From positions 1-56,458 of the forward strand of contig WNDY01000028.1 of the NCBI GenBank assembly GCA_009914555.1: DNA of 56,458 nucleotides, read 5' to 3'. The stretch comes from Xylophilus sp. (GTDB lineage Bacteria; Pseudomonadota; Gammaproteobacteria; Burkholderiales; Burkholderiaceae_C). Under the pieces are notes generated by a model. It worked only from the letters and a program-made list of their open reading frames with translations, made no database searches and was not told the origin of the DNA. Positions 7,494 through 16,522 of this stretch are shown here, piece by piece; the stretch's first letter is position 1; each line of letters begins with the position of its first letter. A program made the position numbers and the translations under genes.

Positions 7494-8585
7494 ATGACCA
7501 CGCCCCCATCCTTCTGGAGCCCCGTCGTGGGCACCCTGGTGCCCTACGTGCCCGGCGAGCAGCCGCGCGTAGACGGTCTGGTGAAGCTCAACACCAACGA
7601 GAACCCCTATCCGCCGTCGCCGCGGGCCATCGCCGCCATCTCCGCTGCGGCGCGCGAGGGGCTGGAGCGCTATCCCGACCCCGAATCGACCGTGCTGCGC
7701 CAGACGCTGGCCGCGCACCACGGCGTCAATGCGGGCCAGGTCTTCGTCGGCAACGGCTCCGACGAGGTGCTGGGGCTGGCGTTCTTCGCGTTCTTCCAGC
7801 ACGCCGGCCAGCCGCTGCTGTTCGCCGACGTGACCTACAGCTTCTACCGCGTCTATTGCGGCCTGTTCGGCATCGCGCCGCAGCTGGTGCCGCTGGACGC
7901 GGCGCTCGGGGTGGACGTGGACGCGCTCGCCGCCCGGGCCGCGGCGCCGCACGCGGGCATCGTGATCGCCAACCCGAACGCGCCGACCGGCATCGGCCTG
8001 CCGCTCGCGCAGATCGAGCGTCTGCTCGCGGCCAGCCCGCACCGTGTGGTGCTGGTGGACGAGGCCTACGTCGATTTCGGCGGCGGAAGCGCCATCGGCC
8101 TGGTCGACCGCCATCCCAACCTGCTGGTGGTGCACACGCTGTCCAAGTCGCGCTCGCTCGCCGGCCTGCGCGTGGGCTTCGCCGTGGGCCAGCGGCCGCT
8201 GATCGATGCGCTGGAGCGGGTGAAGAACAGCTTCAACTCCTATCCGCTGGACCGCCTGGCCCAGGCCGGCGCCATCGCCGCCTACGAGGACGCGGCGTAC
8301 TTCGACAAGACCCGCGCCGCGGTGATCGACAGCCGCGAAGGTCTCACGCTGCAGCTCGAAGACCTGGGCTTCGAGGTGCTGCCGTCACAGGCCAACTTCG
8401 TCTTCGTGCGGCATGCGGCGCATGACGCGGCCGCGCTCGCGGCCAGCCTGCGCGAGCGCAAGGTGCTGGTGCGCCACTTCCGCCAGCCAGAGCGCATCGC
8501 GCAGTACCTGCGCATCAGCATCGGCACGCCGGGCCAGTGCGATGCGCTGGTGCAGGCGCTGACCCGGGTCATCGCTTCATCGTGA
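7494..8585 (+). CDS. hisC: Histidinol-phosphate aminotransferase
   Basis: The 363-residue fold-type I PLP enzyme converts imidazole-acetol phosphate and glutamate to histidinol phosphate and 2-oxoglutarate. Visible features: [15 protein letters not shown] near residue 30 (substrate phosphate and alpha-carboxylate region), NPNAPTG near 160, DEAYVDF near 186, and the PLP lysine in [16 protein letters not shown] near 214. No other his genes are adjacent, so it may be a second copy, and related aromatic aminotransferase activity is possible. Its TGA overlaps the GTG start of the next gene (GTGA). Confidence 0.9.
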   Translation: MTTPPSFWSPVVGTLVPYVPGEQPRVDGLVKLNTNENPYPPSPRAIAAISAAAREGLERYPDPESTVLRQTLAAHHGVNAGQVFVGNGSDEVLGLAFFAFFQHAGQPLLFADVTYSFYRVYCGLFGIAPQLVPLDAALGVDVDALAARAAAPHAGIVIANPNAPTGIGLPLAQIERLLAASPHRVVLVDEAYVDFGGGSAIGLVDRHPNLLVVHTLSKSRSLAGLRVGFAVGQRPLIDALERVKNSFNSYPLDRLAQAGAIAAYEDAAYFDKTRAAVIDSREGLTLQLEDLGFEVLPSQANFVFVRHAAHDAAALAASLRERKVLVRHFRQPERIAQYLRISIGTPGQCDALVQALTRVIASS

Positions 8586-9550
8586 AGGCAGGCCGCTGGC
8601 TGCGCGCGCTGGCGGCCGGCCTGTGGCTGGCCGTGGCGCTGGTGCGGACGGCAGCTGCCGCGGACGACACTGCCTCCTGCCCACCGGCCCCGGTGGCCCC
8701 CGACGCCGCCGCGCTGCGCCGCCAGGCTGCCGCGGCCATCGACCGCGGCTTTCTCTGGCGCATCGAGAAAAACGGCCGCAGCTCCTACCTCTACGGCACG
8801 CAACACGTGGGCCGCGCGGACTGGATGGTGCCCGGCCCGCGCATCCGCGCCGCCCTGGACGCCAGCCGCGTGCTCGCCCTGGAGCTGGACCCGACGGACG
8901 CGGACACCCAGCGCCGCCTCGCCGCCGAGATCGCCCGCCACCCGGCGGCGTGGCCGGCGGCGCTGCGGCCGCGGGTCGATGCGCAGCTGCGCCGGCTGTG
9001 CCTGCCCGAGCCGCTGCGCGATGCGATGCATCCCCTGCTGCTGCTGGCCGTGATGCAGATGCAGGCATTGCGGTACCAGCAGCTCTATGCCGAGTTCTCG
9101 TCCGAGAGCATCCTGGTGCAGTGGGCCAAGGTGCGCCGCTGGCCGGTCAAGGCGCTGGAGACGCCGGAGTCGCAGATGCAGGCCCTGCTCGGCAGCGCGG
9201 ATGTGTCGGACGAGGCCGTCGCCGAGGGCTTGGAGGTATTGGACGATGCGCGCGCGCAGGAGGTCGCCGCCACGCTGACTGCCGTGTGGAGCAGCGCTGA
9301 CATCAGCCGGCTGGCCGACTACCGCAGCTGGTGCGAATGCGAGCGCACCGACCTGGAGCGCGCACAGATGCGCGCACTGCTGGATGGCCGCAACCCGGCG
9401 CTGGCCGACGGCATCGCGGCGCTGCATGCCCAGGGCGAGCCGGTGTTCGCGGCCGTGGGTGCCCTTCACATGATCGGCCCGCAGGGACTGCCGGCGCTGC
9501 TGGAAGCGCGCGGCTTCCGCGTCGTGCCGCTGGTGCCGCAGCGGCGCTGA
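8582..9550 (+). CDS. TraB/GumN-family protein, exported
   Basis: The 322-residue product starts with GTG at 8582 inside the hisC stop (4-bp GTGA overlap). It has a signal peptide: KAGRWLR followed by a hydrophobic core ending AAAADD near residue 28. The TraB/GumN landmarks are YLYGTQHVG near residue 75 and [21 protein letters not shown] near the C-terminus, the two GxxH motifs proposed to bind metal in the related TIKI proteases. Two internal Cys pairs (residues about 33, 137, and CECE near 255) fit a periplasmic protein. Substrate unknown. Confidence 0.8.
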   Translation: MKAGRWLRALAAGLWLAVALVRTAAAADDTASCPPAPVAPDAAALRRQAAAAIDRGFLWRIEKNGRSSYLYGTQHVGRADWMVPGPRIRAALDASRVLALELDPTDADTQRRLAAEIARHPAAWPAALRPRVDAQLRRLCLPEPLRDAMHPLLLLAVMQMQALRYQQLYAEFSSESILVQWAKVRRWPVKALETPESQMQALLGSADVSDEAVAEGLEVLDDARAQEVAATLTAVWSSADISRLADYRSWCECERTDLERAQMRALLDGRNPALADGIAALHAQGEPVFAAVGALHMIGPQGLPALLEARGFRVVPLVPQRR

Positions 9551-9553
9551 GGC

Positions 9554-10492
9554 TCAGTACCGCGGCGCCCGGCTCAGCTCGGCGTACAGCTCGCCATAGA
9601 TGCGGTAGCGGCTCGCGCTGATCTGCCCGGCCTGCACGGCCGCGATCACGCCGCAGCCCGGCTCGTGCAGGTGGGTGCAGTTGTAGAAGCGGCAGTCCTG
9701 CGCATGGGCGCGGATGTCGGGCATGCAGTCCGGCAGGTGCGCCGCGGCGATGTGGTGCAGGCCGAATTCCTGGAAGCCCGGCGAGTCGATCAGCGCGGTG
9801 TGCGAGGCGCGGTCCACCCAGTACCAGCTCGTCGTCGTGGTCGTGTGGCGGCCCGATTGCAGGGCCTGCGAGATCTCGCCGGTGGCCGCGCGAGCCTCGG
9901 GCACCACCAGGTTGGTCAGCGTGCTTTTTCCCGCGCCCGACGGGCCGAGCACCAGCGTGGTCTTTTCCCGCAGGCGCTCGGCCAGCGCCGCGTGCGCGGC
10001 CGCGGCGCGGCTGCCGGACAGCGACAGCGGCAGTACCTCGTAGCCTATCGCGCGGTAGGGCGCGAGCCGCTCCCAGGCCTGGGCGAAGGGCGCGGCCAGG
10101 TCCTGCTTGTTGAGGGCGATCAGCGGCGCGATGCCGGCGTCCTCGGCCGCGACCAGCGCGCGCGCGAGCTGCATCTCGGAGAACACCGGCTCGGCCGCCA
10201 CCAGCATCAGCACCAAGTCGAGGTTGGCGGCGAAGGATTTGGTGCGGATCTCGTCCTGCCGGTAGAACAGATTGCGCCGCTCCTGCACCCGCTCGATCGT
10301 GCCCTCGTCTTCCGATGCCAGCCACTGCACGCGGTCGCCGACCACCGCGGCGGTCTTCTTGCCGCGCGGGTGGCAGATCACGCGCTGGCCGTCGGGCGTC
10401 TCGACCACGCAGTGGCGGCCGTGGCTGCCGACGACCAGCCCTTCCTGCAGCGCCGCAGGGGCGCCGCCGCCGTGCGCGCTCTTGCGCTTCAC
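9554..10492 (-). CDS. rsgA: Ribosome small subunit-dependent GTPase RsgA
   Basis: The 312-residue RsgA has an N-terminal OB-fold (GLVVGSHGRHCVV), a circularly permuted GTPase with G4 (NKQDL) before G1 (GPSGAGKST) and G3 (DSPGF), and a C-terminal zinc knuckle (CRFYNCTHLHEPGC). It checks late 30S assembly and releases itself by GTP hydrolysis. The start is a GTG at 10490-10492 that overlaps the stop of the upstream pterin dehydratase gene by 4 bp. It is last of a tightly coupled three-gene unit. Confidence 0.94.
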   Translation of the reverse strand: MKRKSAHGGGAPAALQEGLVVGSHGRHCVVETPDGQRVICHPRGKKTAAVVGDRVQWLASEDEGTIERVQERRNLFYRQDEIRTKSFAANLDLVLMLVAAEPVFSEMQLARALVAAEDAGIAPLIALNKQDLAAPFAQAWERLAPYRAIGYEVLPLSLSGSRAAAAHAALAERLREKTTLVLGPSGAGKSTLTNLVVPEARAATGEISQALQSGRHTTTTTSWYWVDRASHTALIDSPGFQEFGLHHIAAAHLPDCMPDIRAHAQDCRFYNCTHLHEPGCGVIAAVQAGQISASRYRIYGELYAELSRAPRY

Positions 10493-10845
10493 GAAAGAAG
10501 CGCGTCCACGCGCCCTGCCGCGTCGAAGTCGGTAGCCGTCAGGCCGCCGGCATCGTGCGTGTTCCAGCGCACGACGGCGCGGTTGTAGTGCACCGACAGG
10601 TCCGGGTGGTGGTCCAGCCGGTGGGCGACCAGGGCCACCGCGTTGACGAAGGCGATGGTCTCGAAGTAGTCGGCGAAGCGGAAGGTCTTCTCGATTGCCA
10701 CGTCGGCGCCGTCGCCGGCGAGCGTCCAGCCGCTGCGCTGCGCGAGCTGGCCCACGATCTCGGTGGCGTTGAGCGCGCGGCGCGCCGGCTGGGCGGACCA
10801 GTCGGTGGTGTGCAGGTCGCTGGCGGGGCGGGATGCGGTCGTCAT
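10489..10845 (-). CDS. phhB: Pterin-4a-carbinolamine dehydratase
   Basis: The 118-residue protein matches the PCD/DCoH family: RSGWTL, KTFRFADYFETIAFVNAVALVAHRLDHHPDL and a C-terminal NTHDAGGLTATDF. The HH of LDHHPDL and the later His are the usual active-site histidines. It dehydrates 4a-hydroxytetrahydrobiopterin, so it supports phenylalanine hydroxylase or another pterin enzyme; none is in the window. ATGA overlap with the M48 gene upstream and GTGA overlap with rsgA downstream show translational coupling. Confidence 0.88.
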   Translation of the reverse strand: MTTASRPASDLHTTDWSAQPARRALNATEIVGQLAQRSGWTLAGDGADVAIEKTFRFADYFETIAFVNAVALVAHRLDHHPDLSVHYNRAVVRWNTHDAGGLTATDFDAAGRVDALLS

Positions 10846-12134
10846 GATGGCGTGGCTCCGAGGCGTGCCAGGCGTTCCGACGCCGGCGGGTGGGAGTAGT
10901 AGAAGCGCGCGAACAGCGGGTCCGGCGTGAGCGTGGAGGCGTTGTCCTCGTAGAGCTTGAGCAGCGCGGTCGACAGGTCGGCGCCGCTGGTCTGTGCGAC
11001 CGCGTAGGCATCGGCCTCGAACTCGTCGCGCCGCGACAGCTGGGCGAACACCGGTGCGACGAAGAACAGGAAGACCGGCGCCGCGAGCAGGAACAGCAGC
11101 AGCGCGAGCGCATCGTTCGGCGCGCCGCCATCGAGCGACGGGCGCACGCCCAGCCCCAGGTAGAACCAGCCCTGCGTCGACAGCCAGCCCAGCAGCGCGA
11201 AGCCCGCGAGGCTCGCGGCGAACAGGCCGACCATGCGCTTGGTGATATGGCGGTGCTTGAAGTGGCCCAGCTCGTGCGCGAGCACCGCATCGACCTCGGG
11301 CGGCGACAGGCGCGCGAGCAGCGTGTCGAAGAACACCACGCGCTTGGCCGCGCCCAGGCCGGTGAAATAGGCGTTGCCGTGCGCGCTGCGACGGCTGCCA
11401 TCCATCACGAACAGGCCCTTGGCCGCGAAGCCGCAGCGCTGCATCAATGCGGTCACGCGCTCGTTCAATACCGCGTCGTCGAGCGGCTTGAACGTGTTGA
11501 ACAGCGGCGCGATGAAAGCCGGGTAGACCACCATGAGCAGCAGGTTGAAGCCGGTCCACACGGCCCAGGCCCACAGCCACCACCAGCTGCCGGCCGCAGC
11601 CATGAGCCACAGGATGAGCGCCGCGATCGGCAGGCCGATGGCCGCGCCGAGCAGCGTGGACTTCAGCAGGTCGCCGAACCACAGTCGCACCGTGGTACGG
11701 TTGAAGCCGAAGCGCTGCTCGATCACAAAGGTGCGCCAGAGCGACGCCGGCAGGTCGATCAGCCCGCCGATCAGCGCGAACGCCGCGAGCAGCGCCAGCT
11801 GCTGCGCCATGCCGGGGCCGAGCGCGGCCAGCAGCGCGCGGTTGAGTGCATCGAGCCCGCCGAGCAGCGTCCAGTCCAGCAGCACGGCAGCAGCAAGCGC
11901 CGTCTCGGCGATGCCGAAGCGCGACTTGGCAATGGTGTAGGCGGCAGCCTTGCGGTGCGCCTCGGGTGTGACGCGCACAGCGAACGGCGCGGGCACCCGG
12001 TCGGCATGCTGCGCGACGTGGCGGATCTGGCGCGAGGCCAGCCACAGCCGCACCAGCAGCCCGGCGGCCAGCGCCGCGGCAAAGGCCAGCGTGAGCGCCA
12101 GCGGGAGGTTGGGAGTCGGAGCGGACGACGGCAT
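10842..12134 (-). CDS. M48-family zinc metallopeptidase (Ste24/CAAX protease type)
   Basis: The 430-residue membrane protease has the zinc motif HELGH near residue 285 with the third ligand in EFEADAYA near residue 365. N-terminal hydrophobic segments (residues about 10-30, 75-95, 110-130, 155-200) and two after the active site match the Ste24 architecture; [15 protein letters not shown] is a typical M48 substrate-groove block. In bacteria such enzymes take part in membrane protein quality control. It heads the M48-phhB-rsgA unit and is divergent from orn. Confidence 0.9.
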   Translation of the reverse strand: MPSSAPTPNLPLALTLAFAAALAAGLLVRLWLASRQIRHVAQHADRVPAPFAVRVTPEAHRKAAAYTIAKSRFGIAETALAAAVLLDWTLLGGLDALNRALLAALGPGMAQQLALLAAFALIGGLIDLPASLWRTFVIEQRFGFNRTTVRLWFGDLLKSTLLGAAIGLPIAALILWLMAAAGSWWWLWAWAVWTGFNLLLMVVYPAFIAPLFNTFKPLDDAVLNERVTALMQRCGFAAKGLFVMDGSRRSAHGNAYFTGLGAAKRVVFFDTLLARLSPPEVDAVLAHELGHFKHRHITKRMVGLFAASLAGFALLGWLSTQGWFYLGLGVRPSLDGGAPNDALALLLFLLAAPVFLFFVAPVFAQLSRRDEFEADAYAVAQTSGADLSTALLKLYEDNASTLTPDPLFARFYYSHPPASERLARLGATPS

Positions 12135-12185
12135 GGAACAGAGTGTAGAGCGGCAGCCAGGTGTCCTTGGGCGACAATCCCGGCC

Positions 12186-12791
12186 ATGTCCGAGAACACC
12201 CTCCCCGCCGCCGCCCCCGTTGCCGAAGATGCCGCCGCCACCGTACTGGCCAAGTCCGACCAGAACCTCATCTGGCTCGACTGCGAGATGTCGGGCCTCG
12301 AGCCCGAGACCGACCGGCTGCTGGAGATCGCCGTCGTCGTGACTGGCCCCGACCTCGCGCCGCGCGTCGAAGGCCCGGTGTTCGTCATCCACCAGAGCGA
12401 TGCGGTGCTCGACCGCATGGACGCCTGGAACAAGGGCACCCATGGCAGGAGCGGCTTGATCGACAAGGTGCGGGCCTCGACCATGACCGAGGCCGAGGCC
12501 GAGGAGCAGCTCATCGCCTTCCTCAAGCAGTACGTGCCCAAAGGCAAGAGCCCCCTGTGCGGCAACACCATCGGGCAGGACCGGCGCTTCCTGGTCAAGT
12601 ACATGCCCAGGCTCGAAGCCTTCTTCCACTACCGCAACCTCGACGTCAGCACGCTCAAGGAGCTGGCCAAGCGCTGGAAGCCAGAGGTCTACAACAGCTT
12701 CAAAAAGGCGCAGAAGCACACGGCGCTGGCCGACGTGCACGAATCCATCGAGGAACTCGCGCACTACCGCGAGCACTTCCTCGCCAAGTAA
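12186..12791 (+). CDS. orn: Oligoribonuclease
   Basis: The 201-residue DEDDh 3'-5' exoribonuclease degrades 2-5 nt RNAs and pGpG. Catalytic landmarks are [20 protein letters not shown] (Asp, Glu), [12 protein letters not shown] (Asp) and [15 protein letters not shown] (His, Asp). An N-terminal extension of about 22 Ala-rich residues precedes the core compared with E. coli Orn. Its product role in clearing pGpG links it to the GGDEF protein encoded 2.2 kb downstream. It is divergent from the M48 gene, with 51 bp between the starts. Confidence 0.95.
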   Translation: MSENTLPAAAPVAEDAAATVLAKSDQNLIWLDCEMSGLEPETDRLLEIAVVVTGPDLAPRVEGPVFVIHQSDAVLDRMDAWNKGTHGRSGLIDKVRASTMTEAEAEEQLIAFLKQYVPKGKSPLCGNTIGQDRRFLVKYMPRLEAFFHYRNLDVSTLKELAKRWKPEVYNSFKKAQKHTALADVHESIEELAHYREHFLAK

Positions 12792-12812
12792 TGCGCCCAC
12801 CTTTCGTACGGC

Positions 12813-12841
12813 TTGCGGGAAAACCCGTGATCTGCGACAAT
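12813..12841 (+). promoter_or_regulatory. Putative sigma70 promoter of the DEAD-box gene
   Basis: TTGCGG (12813-12818) and GACAAT (12836-12841) are separated by 17 bp, just after orn. It would give a leader of about 250 nt. The 304-bp gap (12792-13095) holds no other gene that I can support. Confidence 0.4.
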
Positions 12842-13095
12842 CGCAGGCTTCGCGCTCGCTGACCTGCACAGGACGGCGGCGCTGAAAAAAGTGCGCATCT
12901 CCTGTCACACACCGGGTTTGCGGTCCGGCCTGGCTCCAGGCTTTCGGATACCGCGAGATTGACACCCGACCCAGCGCCGCCTCGCGGCGCCGGCTTCGTT
13001 TGATGGTTGATGTTTTCCCGACCATCGGATGCAAGCACGCGCTCTCCTGCCACGACGGCAGCGCGCGGACCATCCCTTTTGTTGAAAAGCTGTCC

Positions 13096-14841
13096 ATGAC
13101 CGACTCCCTGCGAGACGAGCAGGGCGCATTTGCGCCTGCCGAAAATACTGTTTCCGAGACTTCCCTGAAGACCGCCGCCGCCCTCTCCGAAGGCGCCGAA
13201 GACACGGGCGTGCAGGCCGAGCCCAACGGCTTCGTCGAGCTGGGCCTGGCGCCCGAGCTGGTGCAGGCCGTGGCCGACCTCGGCTACAGCCAGCCCACCG
13301 CCGTGCAGGCCCAGGCGATTCCGCTGGCCATGGGCCGCGAAGGCGCGCGCTATACCGACCTGATGGTCTCCAGCCAGACCGGCAGCGGCAAGACCGCCGC
13401 CTTCCTGCTGCCGGTGCTGCACACCCTGGTGCGCCAGCAGGCCGAGGCCGAAGCCGCCGAACGGCAAGCCTACGAGCGTGCCGCAGCCGTTGCCGCCGAG
13501 CGCGGCGAGCCGCCTCCGAAGCGCCCGCGCCGCAAGAACCCGACCGATGCGCGCCACTTCAAGGCGGCGACGCCAGGCGCGCTCGTGCTGTGCCCGACGC
13601 GCGAACTGGCCCAGCAGGTCGCGCACGACGCGATCGACCTCGTCAAGCACTGCCGCGGCCTGCGCGTGACCAACGTGGTGGGCGGCATGCCCTACCAGCT
13701 GCAGATCGCCCGCCTGCAGAATGCCAACCTCGTCGTCGCCACGCCGGGCCGCCTGCTGGACCTGCAGCGCTCGCAGCAGATCAAGCTCGACCAGATGCGC
13801 TTCCTCGTCGTCGACGAAGCCGACCGCATGCTCGACCTGGGCTTTGCCGACGACCTGGCCGAGATCAACCAGCTCACCATCGAGCGCCACCAGACCATGA
13901 TGTTCAGCGCCACCTTCGCGCCGCGCATCCAGCAGTTGGCCGCGCGCGTGATGCGCGAGCCGCAGCGCCTGGAGATCGCCAGCCCACAGCAGAAGCACGC
14001 CAACATCGAGCAGAAGCTCTTCTGGGCCGACAATGCCCAGCACAAGCGCAAGATGCTCGACCACTGGCTGCGCGACACCGGCATCAACCAGGCCATCGTC
14101 TTCGCCAGCACCCAGGTCGAATGCGACGGCTTGGCCACCGACCTGCAGCAGGAAGGCTTCAGCGCCGTCGCGCTGCACGGCGCGCTGAGCCAGGGCCTGC
14201 GCAACCGCCGCCTGATGGCGCTGCGCAGCGGTCAGGTGCAGATCCTCGTCGCGACCGACGTGGCCGCGCGCGGCATCGACGTGCCGACCATCACCCACGT
14301 CTTCAACTTCGGCCTGCCGATGAAGGCCGAGGACTACACCCACCGCATCGGCCGCACCGGCCGCGCGGGCCGCGACGGCCTGGCCGTCACGTTCGCCGAG
14401 TTCCGCGACCGCCGCAAGATCTTCGACATCGAGGGCTACAGTCGCCAGCAGTTCAGGGCCGAGATCATTCCGGGCCTGGAGCCGCAGCAGCGCTTCCCCG
14501 ACACGCGCACCCGTGCCGACTACGGCAGCCGCGGCGACGGCGGTCCGCGCGGCGGCCGCTTCGGCGGCAACGGTGGCGGCCGGGGTGGTGATCGCGGCGG
14601 TTTTGGCAGTGATCGCCGCAGCTTCGGCGACCGTGGCAACGGTGGTGGCTTTGGCGACCGCCGCGACAACGACGCCTACAGCCGCAAGAGCGGCTTCGGC
14701 GACCGCGGCGGCAACAGCTTCGCCCCGCGCAACGACGCGGCCGGCGGCGGTCGCGGCCGGGGTGCGCCGGCCGGCGGCGGCTTCGGCGGCAAGCCGTTCG
14801 TGCCGCACGACGCGCGCCGCCCGGCCCGGCCCGCACGCTGA
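13096..14841 (+). CDS. DEAD-box RNA helicase, RhlE-like
   Basis: The 581-residue helicase carries the Q motif region, motif I (SQTGSGKTAAF), Ia (PTRELAQQ), II (VDEADRML), III (SATFAP), and in domain 2 ATDVAARGIDV and HRIGRTGRAG. The tail (about residues 465-581) is a Gly/Arg/Asp-rich RGG-type disordered region for RNA binding. A charged insertion of about 45 residues (about 115-160) sits between motifs I and Ia, unlike E. coli RhlE. The ATG at 13096 (MTDSLRDEQG) was chosen; an upstream in-frame ATG near 13000 has no family support. The long leader fits cold-inducible helicases, by analogy only. Confidence 0.9.
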   Translation: MTDSLRDEQGAFAPAENTVSETSLKTAAALSEGAEDTGVQAEPNGFVELGLAPELVQAVADLGYSQPTAVQAQAIPLAMGREGARYTDLMVSSQTGSGKTAAFLLPVLHTLVRQQAEAEAAERQAYERAAAVAAERGEPPPKRPRRKNPTDARHFKAATPGALVLCPTRELAQQVAHDAIDLVKHCRGLRVTNVVGGMPYQLQIARLQNANLVVATPGRLLDLQRSQQIKLDQMRFLVVDEADRMLDLGFADDLAEINQLTIERHQTMMFSATFAPRIQQLAARVMREPQRLEIASPQQKHANIEQKLFWADNAQHKRKMLDHWLRDTGINQAIVFASTQVECDGLATDLQQEGFSAVALHGALSQGLRNRRLMALRSGQVQILVATDVAARGIDVPTITHVFNFGLPMKAEDYTHRIGRTGRAGRDGLAVTFAEFRDRRKIFDIEGYSRQQFRAEIIPGLEPQQRFPDTRTRADYGSRGDGGPRGGRFGGNGGGRGGDRGGFGSDRRSFGDRGNGGGFGDRRDNDAYSRKSGFGDRGGNSFAPRNDAAGGGRGRGAPAGGGFGGKPFVPHDARRPARPAR

Positions 14842-14882
14842 TCGACAGCGGGGCGTGCGCTGCGCGCCCCGAAGTTTCACCG

Positions 14883-14906
14883 AGCCCGCCGCCGGCGGGC
14901 TTTTTT
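14883..14906 (+). terminator. Intrinsic terminator after the DEAD-box gene
   Basis: An 8-bp perfect stem (AGCCCGCC / GGCGGGCT) with a 3-nt loop is followed by TTTTT. A second GC hairpin lies just upstream at 14849-14871. Confidence 0.85.
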
Positions 14907-14985
14907 CACGTCCGCGCGACAGGTGCGATGTGCAGTGCGCGGCCGATGGGAGAATGCCGCCACTTCCGACGAACCGCCGAGCGCC

Positions 14986-16461
14986 ATGACCTCACCCGCC
15001 AACGCCTCCGTGTCCTCCGCCGCCGATTTCGAACACACGTTCGACTTGGCGCCGGTGTCGCTCTGGCTGGAGGACTACAGCGCGCTCAAGGCCCTGTTCG
15101 ACCGCTGGCGCGCCGAAGGCGTGGCCGACCTGCGCGCCCACCTGGCCGGCGATCCGGCCCGTCTGGCCGAGAGCACGGCCGCCATCCGCGTGCTCCAGGT
15201 CAACCAGCGCACGCTCGACCTGTTCGCCGCGCCCGACCAGGCGGCGCTGCTCGGCAGCCTGGACCGCGTCTTCCGCGACGACATGTATGACGGCGTGGGC
15301 GAGGAATGGATGGCCCTGTGGGAAGGCCGCACCGTGTTCTCGAACCAGACCGTGAACTACGCGCTCGACGGCCGCCGGCTCGACGTGATCGTGCGCGGGC
15401 GCGTGCTGCCGGGCCACGAGGCGCGCTGGGACCGGGTGTTGGTCTCGGTCGAGGACGTGACCGCCCAGCAGGCCGCGCTACGCCGCGTGACCGACAGCGA
15501 GCAGTACGCGCGCGGCCTGTTCGAGCAGTCGCCGGTGTCGCTGTGGGTCGAGGACTTCAGCGCGGTGCGCCAGCTGCTCGATGAGGTCCGTCGCAACGGC
15601 ATCGCCGACTTCCAGACCTTCCTGAAGGTGCACCCGAGCTTCATCACCCGCTGCATGCAGGAGATCCGCGTGATCGACGTGAACCGGCAGACGCTGGAGA
15701 TGTTCGGCGCGCCGTCGAAGGAGCGGCTGCTCGGCGGCCTGCGCGAAGTGTTCCGCGACGAGATGCACGACTCCTTCGCCGAGCAGCTGGTGGACCTGTG
15801 GAGCGGCCGCACGGTGCAGCAGCGCGAGGTCGTCAACTACGCGCTGACCGGCGACCGCATCCATATCCACATGCAGTTCTCGGTGCTGCCGGGCCACGAG
15901 GCGCGCTGGGACCTGGTGCTGGTCTCGCTGGTGGACATCACCGCGCGCAAGAAGGCCGAGGCCTACCTCGAATACCTCGGCAAGCACGACGTGCTCACGC
16001 AGCTGCGCAACCGCGCCTACTACGCCGAGGAGATCAACCGCCTGATGCGCAAGGGACCGTGGCCGGTCGCCGTACTGGCCATCGACCTCAACGGCCTCAA
16101 GGCGGTCAACGACGAGCAGGGCCACGCGGCCGGCGACGCCATGCTGCGCCGCGTGGGCGAGGTGCTGGGCAAGGCGGTCGATGCGCCGGCCTGCGCCGCG
16201 CGCGTCGGCGGCGACGAGTTCGCCATCCTGCTGCCCGGCACCGACGAGCGCGGCGCCCAGGCGATGCGCGAGCGCATCGAGTCGCTGCTGGAGCTCAACA
16301 ACCAGTTCTACACCGGCGCCACGCTGAGTCTGGCCATCGGCATCGCCGTCTGCCCCGCAGGCTCCCCGCTGGAGGCCGCACTGCAGCGCGCGGACGAGGC
16401 CATGTACGGCGAGAAGCTGCGCCACTACCGGGAGAGCGGCCGGCACCGTCGGATCAGATAG
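14986..16461 (+). CDS. Diguanylate cyclase with two tandem PAS-like sensor modules
   Basis: The 491-residue soluble protein makes cyclic di-GMP from two GTP. Residues 15-155 and 180-325 are two related PAS-like modules: LAPVSLWLEDYSALKALFD aligns with QSPVSLWVEDFSAVRQLLD, and LPGHEARWDRVLVSVEDVT with LPGHEARWDLVLVSLVDIT, so they arose by duplication. The GGDEF domain (about 330-490) has an intact GGDEF motif and ALQRADEAMYGEK. No RxxD inhibitory site stands at the usual place before GGDEF (sequence there is KAVDAPACAARV), so product inhibition may be weak. No membrane segment. Confidence 0.9.
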   Translation: MTSPANASVSSAADFEHTFDLAPVSLWLEDYSALKALFDRWRAEGVADLRAHLAGDPARLAESTAAIRVLQVNQRTLDLFAAPDQAALLGSLDRVFRDDMYDGVGEEWMALWEGRTVFSNQTVNYALDGRRLDVIVRGRVLPGHEARWDRVLVSVEDVTAQQAALRRVTDSEQYARGLFEQSPVSLWVEDFSAVRQLLDEVRRNGIADFQTFLKVHPSFITRCMQEIRVIDVNRQTLEMFGAPSKERLLGGLREVFRDEMHDSFAEQLVDLWSGRTVQQREVVNYALTGDRIHIHMQFSVLPGHEARWDLVLVSLVDITARKKAEAYLEYLGKHDVLTQLRNRAYYAEEINRLMRKGPWPVAVLAIDLNGLKAVNDEQGHAAGDAMLRRVGEVLGKAVDAPACAARVGGDEFAILLPGTDERGAQAMRERIESLLELNNQFYTGATLSLAIGIAVCPAGSPLEAALQRADEAMYGEKLRHYRESGRHRRIR

Positions 16462-16462
16462 A

Positions 16463-16482
16463 GGGAGTATATGCCTCAAGCG
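16463..16482 (-). repeat. Copy 2 of dispersed motif CGCT-N7-YATACYCCC
   Basis: Minus strand reads CGCTTGAGGCATATACTCCC. It starts 1 bp after the GGDEF gene's stop in the 61-bp convergent gap with the Bcr/CflA gene. Confidence 0.75.
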
Positions 16483-16522
16483 CCCGCAAGCCGCGCGCTG
16501 GCAGGTGGAAGGCTGGAGAGTA

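Noticed and set aside
14500..14841. Gly/Arg repeats at the helicase 3' end as a tandem DNA repeat
   Set aside because: They encode an RGG-type tail in frame; periodicity is irregular and explained by the protein.
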